This document shows positions 20,401 to 33,141 of a stretch of DNA of 64,000 nucleotides, one piece after another. The translations under genes and the position numbers were made by a program. Position 1 is the stretch's first letter; every line of letters starts with the position of its first letter. The notes under the pieces were generated by a model. The model worked only from the letters and a program-made list of their open reading frames with translations. It ran no database searches and had not been told where the DNA came from. Location of the stretch: NCBI GenBank assembly GCA_023374045.1, contig CM041779.1:265618131-265682130 (forward strand), in the 5' to 3' direction. Source of the DNA: Limonium bicolor. Taxonomy: Eukaryota > Streptophyta > Magnoliopsida > Caryophyllales > Plumbaginaceae.

Positions 20401-22353
20401 TAAAATATCATTGCCGAGAATTTAAGGGGCTAAGTTGTTATTTTTGAAAGTTATAGTACTTAAAAGCTATATACCAAAATATTAGTGTGACTATGTAATT
20501 TAGCTAAATAAGAAGTTAAACTCTATAATATAATGAGATTAGAATTTAAATATAAAGTTAATGAATTAATGTGGTTGATTTATAAATAACCGAAATATAA
20601 GGGTAATAATTTAGATTTAAATAAATATAGGTCCTATATGGATATTGTGAGGAATAGAAGAAAGAATTTTAATTAAAGGAATTATGGAATTAGAACTATG
20701 GCTTATGCAGTTATAAGGAGTTAAAAAGAAACAATAAGTATTGTTTATGACTAAAAGGAGAATAAGGAGATTATAAGAATATTATGTCATTGTAAGACAT
20801 TAAATATAGTTAAGAAAATTATAAGTTGTTATGTCACTTAGACAATTAAATAAACAACAAATACTTAAAAATAAAAAACAAAATCTAGTACATGATATAT
20901 GAATACATATATGTACATTAAGGATTTATAAATTAATCAAAAAGGAATAACAATAAGTTATACATTAAATCATGAGGTAATTAAAAGAAATAAACCTCAA
21001 ATGAAATAACAAATAAGAGATTTGTTGAAAGATCCAATAGGATCATTATATAAGGGTAACATAAATTAACCCTCTCAGTTAATCCTATTCTAGGACTTTG
21101 TTTGACCAGACGTTGACCGGGAATTTACAAGTACAGTCTACGGTGAACGGTATGGGATTCTTGCAACCTGTTTTCTAACGGATTACACCGGCTTGTGTGC
21201 TATCTGTTGTTTGAAATAACGACCAAGATAATTAATGTAAACTGTTGTTTTACTCTTGCACACTGTGGTATTATTTTATGTGCGTGAATGTTGCTGACTA
21301 CATCGTGTATGTCCCACGCATACAAACACTACTATACCAGTGGATTAAATACCTGCGTTTCAGTATACCGAGGACTTGTACTCAAGTCTCTCACTAACTT
21401 CAGATTATAACAAACGTCATTATCCTAAACGTGATAATTGACAATACACATTGTGTTCTTGTTTAATGTCTTTATATGACACTTAACAACTCTATACTAC
21501 GAGAATGAGGAGCCCAGTTGGATCTGGCCATGCATGCTACAGGAGCTGTACCTGTCTCAGGTCGTCTCCTATCTACGTCGCGACGGAACATTCAGTTGGA
21601 GGAAGACTTTATTCCTTCCGGGATTCAAATGCCCTTCAGTTCGAGGAAGACTTTATTCCTCTAGTGGGTTCTTATTTCCCACGCCATTCAGTTCAGGGTT
21701 TAACTACGTTATCTCCTAGGGTTTTTATACCCAACCTTTCTCTATAACGAGGTCACTATACCTCCACTATTTCAGATATTCAGTTATAACTGTCAGTCCC
21801 ATGTGTGGACCGACTATCAGTAAAGAATTTCAGTTCAGCTAACTCGACCTTCTGTGTCTTGTTCTATGTGACATTATTGTCCTTGTATGGATACTTGTTA
21901 TTATCAGACTATGCTTGTTTACAGCTTTATAAAAATGAACTGCATGTATTCGACAAAGTAGTTGGTGTGGCCCGGTAGACGATGGGCTGCACGTTTTCCA
22001 TACCAGCATTGTTTGCTGAGCCCCTTTGGGGGCACCCCCATTTTTCAGGTACCTGAAGTTGAGGAGATCACTGCACTGAGTGTAGGTGGGGTAGACCAAG
22101 CTTTGGGAGTCTACTATTAGTTATTTGTTTTATTTCAGTATTGTACGTTGAGATTGATTCCTAGTATCTCGGTTGTATCTGTATTCCAGACCGTGACATT
22201 TGAGGATTGTATTTGGACTTAGCCTTGTTGGTCACGAGGGTGGCCAACGGCGTTGTAATACCGCCCGGTTGTTGTATTTATTTCCGCTGCAGTTGTATTT
22301 TATTTGGGAGTGATCGCCGTTCAGTTTATTGGATTTCGGGTTGGGGTATTACA
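17499..22353 (+). repeat. E1 3' LTR, main part
   Basis: The continuation of the LTR begun at 3441-3450, 4.87 kb in total. It has a CT-rich possible leader at about 18790-18920 with the donor-like GGTTG|GTAAGC, and a long AT-rich stretch 19500-21060. From about 21140 come the conserved blocks: GGTATGGGATTCTTGCAACCTG...CACCGGCTTGTGTG, GATGGGCTGCACGTT...CATACCAGCA, and GCCCCTTTGGGGGCACCCCCATTTTTCAG near 22019-22047. It ends GGTTGGGGTATTACA. No credible gene is seen in it. Confidence 0.82.
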
Positions 22354-22884
22354 TATAATGACAATTTAAAATGTGGAAAGTTATAATAAGTGTGAAAGTA
22401 AAATAAACTAGAAGAGTTAAGTAATAAGTTAACAACGGACTAGTACGTTAATTAACCGACGATACTAAATGTGTATAGGATTCTCCAACGGTGGAAAACA
22501 AAAGCAGCAAGGACCAAGGTATGGTTTTCTTGCAGTCTGTTGCCTACCGGTTTACACCGGCTTGTGTGTTGTTTGTTTCTTGTGTGTTTACGACTTTGTA
22601 AGATTAAGTCATGTAATGAGTTTACAGTTGTTAAAACTAATGTATTGGTAAGATGTGTCTCATTTCCCTTGTGTGTGTGTGTCTAACTTGACCTATACCC
22701 TTGCTTGTGAATTCGTTATTTAAGTCCATAATGGGACTTCTAACAAGTGCTAACCAGGGAAGTGAGGAGTTCGGTAGTTCCGGCCACGCGTGTGAGTATG
22801 GGAGTCGATGTCATAACCGGTTCGATTCTCTATGTATGTTAAGGTTGTCTTCTCTTTTGGTTTTCAACCTTCCCTTTAGCTTAA
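22354..22884 (+). repeat. E3 5' LTR, middle fragment
   Basis: Homologous to the minus strand of the E2/E5 LTRs. It contains AAGGTATGGTTTTCTTGCAG, the CCGGTTTACACCGG block (22550-22563) and CTAACAAGTGCTAACC (22740-22756), and stops at the E4 insertion. The LTR continues at 51631. Joining TTTAGCTTAA to CCAAGGCTATT restores the expected order. Confidence 0.82.
22880..22884. repeat. Target-site duplication CTTAA of E4, left copy
   Basis: CTTAA at 22880-22884 is repeated at 51626-51630, exactly at both outer ends of E4. Confidence 0.93.
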
Positions 22885-25800
22885 TGTAACACCCCCAACT
22901 GCTAAACCTGAACCATCACACAACAAACCTGCAATAATATTACAACACAGTGGAAGAAAATACTAAAAGATGGTGTTATCGCCGTTAGTCACCCACGTGA
23001 CTAACTAGGCCTAATCCAATCTCAAGCTACGGTCTGATCGACCCGAGTGTACCGAACGTGAGTGCGTACATAGTCTTACAACAAAATACAATACCGAGTT
23101 CGAAGTATCTCTCCTATTATTACAACTTACTACCACAGTTTATAAAACGAGTGTACAGGCACACCTCGTAAACAAATTAAACCCTTAGTGCTCTACCCAC
23201 TCCTACTCTCAGGCTAGGTCCTCGTCTAGCACCTACCTGCAAAGTTTAAATCACAGGCCCCAGGGGGCTAAGCATATTGCTGGTACAGAAAACGTGCAGC
23301 CCACAAGCTATCAAGGCTACACACGGCTACTTGTCATATACATGCAGTTGATTCTTCATACAACAATAATAAGAAGTACAATAACAACAATACATTTATG
23401 TGAAACATTCACAGCTCAAAAAAATCGAACGTCGTAATGGACGTCCATTAATGAGTAAGTTAGATTCCTAAATCCGAGGCCTGAGAATTGTTTAGTTCTC
23501 GTGTTTGACCATACCTTATAAGTGTCAACCATTCTCTATTAGAATTGGTTGTTCTCTATCTGAATTGTTTATTTTGTCGGGTCAATGTAACCCTAGCCAA
23601 TGAGTTATTAGCTCCATTGGTTTAATAAACAATAATTCTTAAGTTATGAGGGGTATAAGGCTTGACCCTCCTGCGCCTCCTGAAGTTTCCTCCCATCTCG
23701 AACTGTTCACTCGAGATGGCCGGGTCAGTTTGTCGTCCCTAGGCGGAAGACAGATCTGATACAAATGCCGACCTCCTAAACCTGAATATGCATGACCGGA
23801 GTCAGTCCCGGATTCCTCTCCTTACAAGTTCCAGTTAGCTGAAGTCTCTTTGACAATTGGTTAGTTAAACCTCTCTCGGTATTAACCAACTAACAATTGG
23901 GAAATATTTGTAACCTTATACAATTGTTATTAAACATAGTTAATGAACAAGCTCTGAATCAATTCGTATTATTGTGCAATGAACCCACAATAACAATACA
24001 ATAAATCGGTTTCATGCTTAATCTTGCTTGGTCGTATCACAGTAACACATAGCACACAAACCGAGGTAGACCCCGTTAGCAAACAAGCTACAAGAATCTC
24101 ATACCTTAGCCTATCGACGTTTGTCCACTCCTGGATGACGTCCCGACTATTCCGGTCACCTACTCCGCTAATATAGTTCATTAGGACGGCGTGGTTAAAT
24201 AACTTAATTTTCGTATTTTACTATTCACCATATTTTACTATTCACCGTATACGTATTTTATTATTCATGTATACGTATTTTACTATTCACATATACGTAT
24301 TTACTATTCACGTATACGTATTTTACTATTCACGTATACGTCTCGTATTTGACTATTCATATATACGTAGTTACTATTCATTTATACGTATTTACTATTC
24401 ATGCATACATATTTACTATTCATGTATACGTATACTATTCACGTATACGAGTACTATTCATGTACACTAAAAATTTTCGTATATGCCGTATCATACGTAT
24501 TTATTTCTTTTTCCAATATAACTTGTATTTTCATTAAAAATACTTAAGTAATGATTTCTCTTATACTTATTAAATTACGGGTATACCCCTCGTATACCTT
24601 AACTTATATACGGGTCTCTTTTATCCCCGTTTTATCTCTATTTCTTTTATAACTTGTTTCTAAATTCTTTAATAAATTCCTTAACCTTCTAAACACATAA
24701 AAATGTGTTATTTACATTACTTACCCATAGTTTCCTCTTAATCTCTAGTTTTCTTATAATAAGTTCTAAAGTTGTTATTTATATTTCTAATTTCTTCCAA
24801 AGTCTTATTTAACTTATTTCTTTTTTTACTTTTGGTCAATTACCAAAATATACCCAAGTTTGACCAGTCTTTTATGGTTAAACCCCCTAACTTTCCATTA
24901 TTTACAATACTACCCCTAAAGTTAATTTAACTTAACTTTTCATTCCTTTATCATTTTAATATCTAATCTTTTGCTACAAATTTTTATTCTAACATTTCTA
25001 AACATTTTACAAACTGCCATTGACCAAGTTTGACCACGTTTGACCAGGGAAATTACCATTTTACCCTTGTGATCTTTTCTTTTATTCTAACTCATTTATT
25101 AACCAAATTAACTCTAATTAATTTCTAATTTTCGTAACTAATTTTCCTACAGATTTTTGAACATCAAAAATCATTTAAAACACCTCTAAATCACCAGATT
25201 TAATTATCTAATGTTGTAGTATATATATACTATCTTTATTAACTTTAAACACACCAAAAACCTTATAATACTTATAAACTCTTATAAATTGTAAACTTAA
25301 TTCTACAATTATTTTGCCATCATCTAAACTTTATAAATTTCATAATAACTCTTATTCATTTTCGGCAATGATAATATGTTACCAAAACTTCATAATTTTT
25401 ACATATTACACTTAGTTATACTAATTCCTTTAATTTAACTTAGTTATATAATTTTTCTAACTCACCTAAGCTCCCTTAATTTTCGGCCATACACTAAATT
25501 TTAGTATATGAACTTTTCTTATATATTATGATAACTTATATTAAGGTTTATATCATAAGGGTTGTAAATCTAATTTTAGATTTACAAAATATTAACATTT
25601 TAGGTGCTAAAAATTAAATCTAACACCTACTAAATTCGGTAATAATAAACAAGGTATACAATATGTTAGATCAAATATAGATCAATATTTAGAACCGAGA
25701 AATAGGTAGTTGTAGGATTTACCTTGTATATTAAACTTTTAGCTTAATATTTAAGCTTGAATTCCTTAGAAATTTCACCAGCAATTTGCTAAAGAAATTG

Positions 25801-26906
25801 TCCCCAAAATTATACAATAAGATGAAGAATAAGATGGGTTAGTATCCCATGCCAATTGGCTGTAACAAAAACCAAAGAATAAGAAGTTTTCAAGAAGGCA
25901 ATGTTTTACCTCGAGAATCAAAGGCACTTCTTAGTGGTTTTTCCTGAGAATCTGGGTGCATGAGCTATGGTTGTAAAGCTCTTGAAGAGAGGATTCCAAC
26001 GAGCTATCAAGCTTGTGATTTGGAGCTAGGACGAGAAAGTTATGATTCTTACAAGGAAGGGTGTTCTTTAAGGTTCAAAACTAAGAACTTTGGCTTTGTT
26101 TTGTGTTGTTTCTTCAAAGAGAGGATGGGCTCCGAATTTAGAAGCTATCCTTTGATAGGTAAGAGTCTGGTTAATAATTCACTAAGGGGACAAGATGATA
26201 AGGTAATGCAAGGAAGTCTTGAGTAGGTGAAATAGTGAATTTAAAAGCAAATTAGCCAAGGTGACTCATACCCCCAAGTCGGCAGCCCTATGCCTCTTTT
26301 CATTTGATTTTTTTTTGTTTTATTCTTATATTATGTAAAATTTAATGACTTAATTTCGTTCATTATGACTTATACCATGTTATAGGTATGTTACAAGGCC
26401 AAAAATGCCTTAAAACACATTTTATGTGGTTCCCGGTTCACATTGATTTTGCAATTTGTTTTGGCTAGTTTAAATGTGTTCTTAGTACATTTACAACCTT
26501 TAGAAACTTTGTTCATGAAATAGCATGTTGCTAATTCCAATTTTAACCAAGTCGTTTAGTGGTTTCTCCTTGACTTTCGTTAGTTTAGTACCGGTTTTTG
26601 TGTGGACTTGTATACTTAATTTGTGTGTACACGTAATGGTTCTTATGACCATTTTATTGTTTTTCCCTTACTTCTTAATGATATTTAGGCTCATTAGCCT
26701 TTTAGTTTCATGTATTAATGCTTACGGCACATTTTTCCTTAAAGCATATTTTGTGTTCTAAGGTGCGTTTTCGGTTTTAAACGCTTAAGGTATGTTTTTG
26801 TGTACATTGTTGTTTAAACTATTTTCTAATGTTTCTAAGGAATATTATAGCCTTAATTTTTTATAATTAAATAGTTCATTAATATACTAAGGTTTGGGGT
26901 ATTTCA
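22885..26906 (-). repeat. E4 3' LTR
   Basis: 4022 bp with TG...CA ends. It pairs with 47618-51625. It contains the TATACGTATTTACTATTCA array (about 24225-24470), a very AT-rich middle (24500-25750), and two TTTGACCA units near 25020-25047 where the 5' copy has four. The plus-strand 88-codon open frame at 25960-26226 has no recognisable domain. Confidence 0.94.
24225..24470. repeat. Palindrome-rich TATACGTATTTACTATTCAT array in E4 3' LTR
   Basis: About ten units of 19-24 bp built on TATACGTATA-like palindromes and CTATTCA. It lies at roughly the LTR position where E2 has the GGGTCGG array and E5 the AGGTCGG array. Confidence 0.85.
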
Positions 26907-27249
26907 ATCTACCCCCCTTAAAAGAACTTTGTCCCCAAAGTTCCTATGCGTCTAATATCTCTTAGAATACACAGGTAACTTCACATAAAAAATCACATAC
27001 ATCACACAACACTATATACGCTTTCTGACTCATAATGTTTGCCACATTTATTAAGGTTCAGACTCATAAGGTCTGTCACAAAGTATAATACATACTTAAC
27101 ACCAAGTAAGCAACAAACAACAATCAACACTATGTGTTATTTCAAAAAAAAAAAACAATCAACACTATGTGATTGTTTGCTTACCAACTTAAAAGCAAAG
27201 AGGCTCTACCCCCCTTAAAAGGGGTACGCCCCGTACCCTTACAAGAAAT
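26907..27249 (-). other. E4 3' untranslated region with PPT and second PPT-like tract
   Basis: On the minus strand it has the inverted repeat GGGTACGGGGCGTACCCC, a PPT-like tract (27220-27204), a CAGAC/GTCTG hairpin near 27058-27077, a repeated CAATCAACACTATGTG segment, and the PPT TTTTAAGGGGGGTAGAT (26923-26907). Confidence 0.72.
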
Positions 27250-28803
27250 CTAGTCTATAAAGAGCGAAGGGTACTTCGCTCGCATCTTATCCTCTAATTC
27301 CCAAGTAGCCTCCTCGACGTCCTAGTTGGACCAGAGGACCTTCACCAGTCTCACTGTCTTGTGGCGAGTGTCCCTAGTCTTCGTATCTAGAATCCTCTGA
27401 GGTGTCTCTTCTGATCTCATGGTTGGCTCTATAGTTAGCCGTTCAACCTGCAAAACATGGGAGGGGTGGTGTATGTATTTCTTAAGCTGTGAGACGTGGA
27501 AAACATCATGCACTTTACCCAGCTCACCAGGTAGGTTTAACCTGTAAGCAACTGGGCCCACCTGCTCCGTAATGGTATAAGGACCTACAAACTTTGGGCT
27601 CAACTTACCCTTTTGTCCAAATCTGAATATTCCCTTCATCGGCGAAACCCGTAGAAATTCCTAGTCGTTCACAGAGAACTCCAAGTCTCGTCGTCGCGTA
27701 TCAGCATACGACTTTTGTCTATCCTGGGCTGCCTTCATATTCTCTCGAATCTGCTAAACCTCAGCCTGAACTTGCTATAAATATTCCGGTCCTATGATAA
27801 CCGCTTCACTTGACTCATCCCAACAGAGTGGTGTGCGGCACGGTCTGCCGTACAATGCTTGGAAAGGTGCCATCTTGATCGTAGCATGATAGCTATTGTT
27901 GTATGAGAACTCGATCAGATGCAACTTATCGATCCAACTGCTCTGGAAGTCCAAGGCACATGCTCGTAACATGTCCTCAAGTGTCTGAATCGTACGCTCA
28001 GTCTGACCATCTGTCTGAGGGTGGAACGCGGTACTCAGCTTCAATTCTGTACCCAGCGCTTCCCGTGTAGTTTTCCAGTATCTCGAAAGGAATCTGGTGT
28101 CTCTGTCAGATACTATGGTCTTAGGTACTCCGTGGTGTCTCATGATCTCCTTATCGAACAGTTCAGCAAGCTTCGTTACCTTCCAAGTGTCCTTCATCGG
28201 TATGAATCGGGCTACCTTGGTCAGGCGATCAACTACAACCCATATCATGTTCAGACCTCCCCTGGTAGGTGGGAGTCCAACCACGAAATCCATGGAGATA
28301 TCATGAAACTTCCACTCTGGAACTGGCATTGATTGAACCATGCCTCTAGGTCGCCTGTGCTCGAACTTTACCTTCTGGCAAGTTAGGCACCTCACTACAA
28401 ACTCAGTAATGTCACTCTTCATCCCAGTCCACCAGAAGTAACGCTTCATGTCTTTATACATTTTCGAAGCTCCCGGATGTATAGAAATAGAAGAACAGTG
28501 TGACTCTCGTAGTATGTGCTCCTTTAGTTCGGTGCTGCTACGAGGAATGCATAAACGGCGCTTCAATCTGATCAGATCATCATCATGCATGTAATTCGAA
28601 GTCGTATTTCTAGCTCTCGAATGTACCCTCTATCAGCTTCTGCCTGATCTCCATCATATATGAATCGCTCTACTGAGCCTCTCGCACCTCGTTAATCAAG
28701 CTAGAACTAGCAATCATAGCATGAAGCGAGTGTGCTCGTCGACTCAGAGCATCAGCTACAACATTGGCCTTCCCTTCTTTGTACTGGAGGTCAATGTCAT
28801 AGT
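27250..28803 (-). pseudogene. pol: E4 pol, integrase and chromodomain part (left of the E5 insertion)
   Basis: Continues the RNase H region cut at 43179. After the connection segment comes a 271-residue frame (28590-27775): HPGASKMYKDMKRYFW, CLTCQKVKFEH, the DDE core ([22 protein letters not shown]) and the YNNSYHA segment. Then a broken stretch and a frame (27639-27322) with GPY/F-type region and VKVLWSN. An in-frame TAG at 27324-27322 replaces the Gln of SNQDVEEATWE, and another TAG at 27756-27754 also replaces a CAG. The frame closes at 27250. Not translatable as read, but all integrase residues are visible. Confidence 0.88.
28799..28803. repeat. Target-site duplication ATAGT of E5, left copy
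   Basis: ATAGT at 28799-28803 is repeated at 43174-43178. Excising E5 plus one copy restores the E4 reading [13 protein letters not shown] across the join. Confidence 0.95.
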
Positions 28804-31800
28804 TGTAACACCCCTACAACGGACTTCACAACTAATTGAAATCGCAGCGGAATTAAACAACTAAACATTAACTAAACGCTTCGGTGCTACAACGCCGTCA
28901 ACCACCCACGTGGTTAACAAGGCAGAATAAATACAAGTGTACCGGTCTGACGATCAGACTCCCGAGCATAGAACTAAACCATAATTACATCATATACAAT
29001 ACCGAGTATTTAAACACATTCCTTCACTGTAAACTGTTAATATACCGCCATAGTAGTTTCAACGGGATCAAAATATAATGCCACGGGAGCACAGGCGCAT
29101 CCCGGGCTCAACATCCAAATAAACCAAAGTACAACTGCAGCCTAGATCCTACAGCCACTCTGCTTCCTCGATCCTCATCCTGCAGTAAAAATATGGAGCC
29201 CCCGAGGGGGTCAGCAACCCTTGGCTGGTATGGTTAACACGCAGCCCATCGGCTACCGGGATACGCGCAACTAATTGTCATGATAACATGGCGTTCATTA
29301 TTAAACATAACATAACATAACATAACATAACATGTGGCATAGCATTATTATTGCATAGCACAACATCACATACACAGTGGATACTCTTTCCACAATAACA
29401 AACCAAGAAGGTTAAATAACATAAGAGCCTAGAGAATGGTTCACCCTCATGTTAAGCTCGTTACACACACTCATTACCGTTCTTTATTCGAATGAGTAAC
29501 TTAAGTCACAGATGGTTCGGATATAGTGACCCGAACACACCACACAAACACATGTTCCCACTAAACCGATCATAAGTCAGAATAGGTAAGCTTTGGAGGA
29601 AGCTAGCGGGAGATCGAACGCCAAATTAAGGAGAACAATCTTAACAACATAAGAGTCGAATCTGATTCAGATATCTACTCTTAACTTACATGCATGACCG
29701 GACAACCGGATTCCTCACTTCCCAGTTAGCACTTGTTAGCAGTTCACGGTGGAACTTAACAAACAATACACAACAGTTGGTAAGTCACGTTAGACACACA
29801 CAAGGGAAATGAGTCACATCATAACATCACAATAATATGAACAACGGTAAACTAATTACATGGTTAAGTCTTATAATGTCATAAAAACACACAGAAAAAC
29901 AAACAACACACAAGCCGGTGTAAACCGGTAGGCAACAGACTGAAAAGAAAACCATACCTTGGTCCTTGCTTCGATTGATTTCCACCGTAGGTCACTCCTA
30001 TACATGTTTAAGAATGTCGGTTAATTACTCACTTAACTTTAAATTTATTAAGTGTTTAGCATGTTTATATGACATGTTTTAATGTCTTAAGTTATACTTA
30101 ATTACCTACATTATACCCCCCAGGGTTTATTACTTAAGCCATTCTTGTTTGTTTTTTTTACTAGTTTTGGTCCGACCGACCTTACCGACCGACCTTACAC
30201 AAGGTCGGTCCATTCCAGAACATATTACCGTCAAAATTTTCTACTCCAACCGAACTTGTAAGTTCGGTCGCATGTTCGGTCCATTCCCGAGAGTTTCTTC
30301 CCTTTTAAAATTTAGGCCCGACCGAACTTGCCAAGTCCGGTCCCATGTTCGGCCGATTCCAGAAACTTAATTCGTGCACAAAATACAAGCCCGACCGACC
30401 TTGCAAGTCCGGTCCCCAAGGTCGGTCCATTCCAGAAACCAATTCTCGCAGGGCAACTGGGCTCGACCGACCTTGCAAGTTCGGTCTGCTCCAGACCCTT
30501 ATTTTCCATTGCTCATTTAACTCCAAACTTCACTCATATATCCTAGTACACCCTAACCTCGTTTGGGCACTTCAAACACACCTTAAGACATCCTTAAACA
30601 CTCATAAAAATCATTTTCTAATTGCTTAAACCTTTACTCATTTCTTCCCAAAATTCCTAACACTTATAATGTTTTCTCCTAGGTCTCCAAGTGGTGTTTC
30701 ATACCTAAGATGATCACTTATGCCAAAATACTCCCTCATCACAACAACATCATCTCTCAAGCATCTATTCTCACAACTAACTCCTTATGTCATTCTTGAA
30801 ATCCTTTTTCAAGTTTACACTTTCTCCTTGTTCACCAAAGTTTGCCTAAATCCTAACACAAGTCCAAATGACTTTGGTGTATCCCAAACATTCATTTGCA
30901 TTATAAAATCCTCTAGAACATTGCCTAAGCCCTTTTCACATCTTAAAACACCTTAATGCATGTCTCTCCCACTAGTTGAACACTTAACCATTCTAAACAT
31001 TTCCTAACTTACCAAACTCATTTTAAACCCTTAAAACTTCTTGTTTATTACCTAAATTTTGACATGACCACTCCTAGAACATTACTAAACCAAGACACAT
31101 TGTCTTCACCATCAAACAACCATGAACACTAAAATCCATCAAACACATCTTTATACACAAACTTCACACATTTAGCACTACATCACAATATAGTGCATAA
31201 TTTAAATTGCATGGCACTTAGGCCCTTAAATAACATGGCTCTTAGGCCCTTAAGATGCATAAATCATAAACACTGAATTTCCACAATATATTTGCCTTTG
31301 ACCTGCAAATACACTCAACAACACATATGCCTTTTACTAAACCTTAAGAGCATTCTTCTAAGTCACTTCCCATTGGCTCCTTAGATCATTTTCATAAGCA
31401 AACAAGCTCATTTCTCCTAAGACTTTAAACCACATTAAGTTAGCATATTTACCTCTTTCCTCACAAACTTTCTTCTTGTTTCCTTGTTTAAAATCGGCAA
31501 GGCTTCAGATTGTTTGTCAACTTCTAAACATTATACAAACAACATAATGAGTATCCAAGCTTTAAGCTTCATCTCATTGTAAACCCTAGATTGTACATTG
31601 TTTCAAAAGCATTAAGATAATTGTTTTACCTTAGAACTTGAAGAGAGTTTGAATATATATCCAGAGAGGACTCCACCTAGTCCATGAAAGGTTGGAATGA
31701 AGCTAGAACAAAGCAACATAACGACTCCATTAAGAGTGATTTTCGGTCAAGATAAAAACATGAAGGAAACATCATTTTTCTTTGAGATTCCTTACCTAGA

Positions 31801-32750
31801 AGCAAAGGAGATCAATAATATGTAGAAATATAAGCTCAAGCTCCTTTAATGTTGGAACTCCATGGCACCGAAATGGTGGTCTTGAAGTTTTGAGGAGATA
31901 GAAATGAAGAGCTTGATGAGAGGAAAAGAATGGTGGTGTTTGTTTTTGATTTGGTTAAGTAAGCTAGAAATACAAGTGGTCAAAGATGGAGTTTGTGTAT
32001 TACTATTGCAAATCGTGAATGAGGAAAGAAGAGAGGTTGAAGAAGACTTGGAACCGTGGGAAATGAAGAAGGGAAATGAGAGAATGAGATAAGTGAGTTT
32101 GTTTTGCTTTTTAGAAGATATTTATACTTAAAGCAAATAGTAACTTAAGTAGACATCTTTATATACTTAACATGTTAACAAGAGTGGTGAGTCACCACAC
32201 TTACAAAAACCGGCCCCCAATAGTACTTAGGGGTGTTTTAGTCTTTTTTGATCAATTTAATTACTTTAACAACATATGTTACAAACTAGCTTATTTTAGT
32301 ACTATTCATTCAAAAAACAAGGCACATAGAAGTGAAATTTTTGATTTCCCATTGATATAGACTTCCAAATGTGATACTATATAGTACACATGTTAATTAA
32401 AGAGTAATTATGGACATTTAGTCATTCAAAACTCATTTACAAGACAATTTTTCAAAAATGTGCTTTAAGACTCCTTAAAGCACATTTTGTGTTTTAACTT
32501 GTTTTCAAGCTTGGTTTTCTTTGGTAATTGGTTTAATATGTTCATTAGTATATAAATAAGGTCTTGGCAAGTTCACTAGGTCTTACCCAAGCTTATCCCA
32601 AGCTTAGAGGACATTTTAGCCCTAATTGACCTTAAGTGCAATTTGTGTTTTCAATTGTTTAAATTTGTTTACTAATGTTTCTAAGACTCTTTTAGTCTTA
32701 ATATAACATATTTAAATGTTTAAACAACATACTAAGGTTGGGGTATTTCA
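28804..32750 (-). repeat. E5 3' LTR
   Basis: 3947 bp, pairs with 39245-43173. It includes an ACATA microsatellite (29303-29332), the CCGGT/ACCGG block (about 29914-29931), the palindromic array 30167-30495 and TATAAATATC on the minus strand near 32113-32122. Confidence 0.95.
30167..30495. repeat. Palindromic AGGTCGG/AAGTTCGG array in E5 3' LTR
   Basis: Inverted units such as ACCGACCTTacacAAGGTCGGT and variants with AAGTTCGGT, repeated about eight times. The homologous array in the 5' LTR is at 40585-40905. Confidence 0.85.
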
Positions 32751-33141
32751 ATCTACCCCCCTTAAAAGAACTTTGTCCTCAAAGTTCACACTTCCCATAT
32801 CCTAAATGTTAGAACACGGGAATACATATAAAATATTTCCATACAACATTAACAACACATTACATAACATTGGACACAAGGTCCATACACATAACATCGG
32901 ACACAAGGTATCCATAACACACAAGGTCCATACAACATATCGGACACAAGGTTCATACAACATAACATCGGACACAAGGTCCATACAACATATACAACAT
33001 CATCAACATCATTCAGACACAACGGTCTATAATATGACAACATAACATAGACGATGTATTTAAATACACGTCGTACACACATAACCGAAACGGCTCTACC
33101 CCCTTAAAAGGGGTACGCCCCGTACCCTATACACATAAACA
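32751..33141 (-). other. E5 3' untranslated region with repeats, hairpins and two PPT-like tracts
   Basis: On the minus strand after the pol stop come the inverted repeat GGGTACGGGGCGTACCCC, a PPT-like tract (33109-33094), a near-perfect palindrome CGACGTGTATTTAAATACATCGTC (33073-33050), AGACC/GTCTG pairing near 33028-33014, about five copies of a 22-32 bp unit containing CGGACACAAGGTCCATACA (about 32873-33000), and the true PPT at 32767-32751. Confidence 0.75.

Larger units (their letters stand above)
1..22353 (+). mobile_element. E1: Tekay-type Ty3/gypsy chromovirus, 5' truncated by window edge, interrupted by E2
   Basis: The element reads on the plus strand. It shows the end of the protease-RT linker, RT, RNase H, integrase, a chromodomain-like tail, a 3' untranslated region, a polypurine tract, and a 3' LTR that starts TGAAATACCC at 3441. 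E2 interrupts the LTR after 10 bp. The LTR resumes at 17499 and ends GGGGTATTACA at 22353. The domain order and the VKVLW...EATWE tail are those of chromoviruses. gag, protease and the 5' LTR lie left of the window. It probably sits inside the 5' LTR of E3, because E3 LTR sequence starts directly after 22353. Confidence 0.88.

Noticed and set aside
24267..24537. Tyr/His/Ile-rich frames (also 48968-49223)
   Set aside because: They come from the TATACGTATTTACTATTCA array, not from a gene.
25960..26226. 88-codon plus-strand frame, repeated at 50681-50947
   Set aside because: It lies inside the E4 LTRs, antisense to the element. The two copies are alike only because LTRs are identical at insertion; no domain is recognised.
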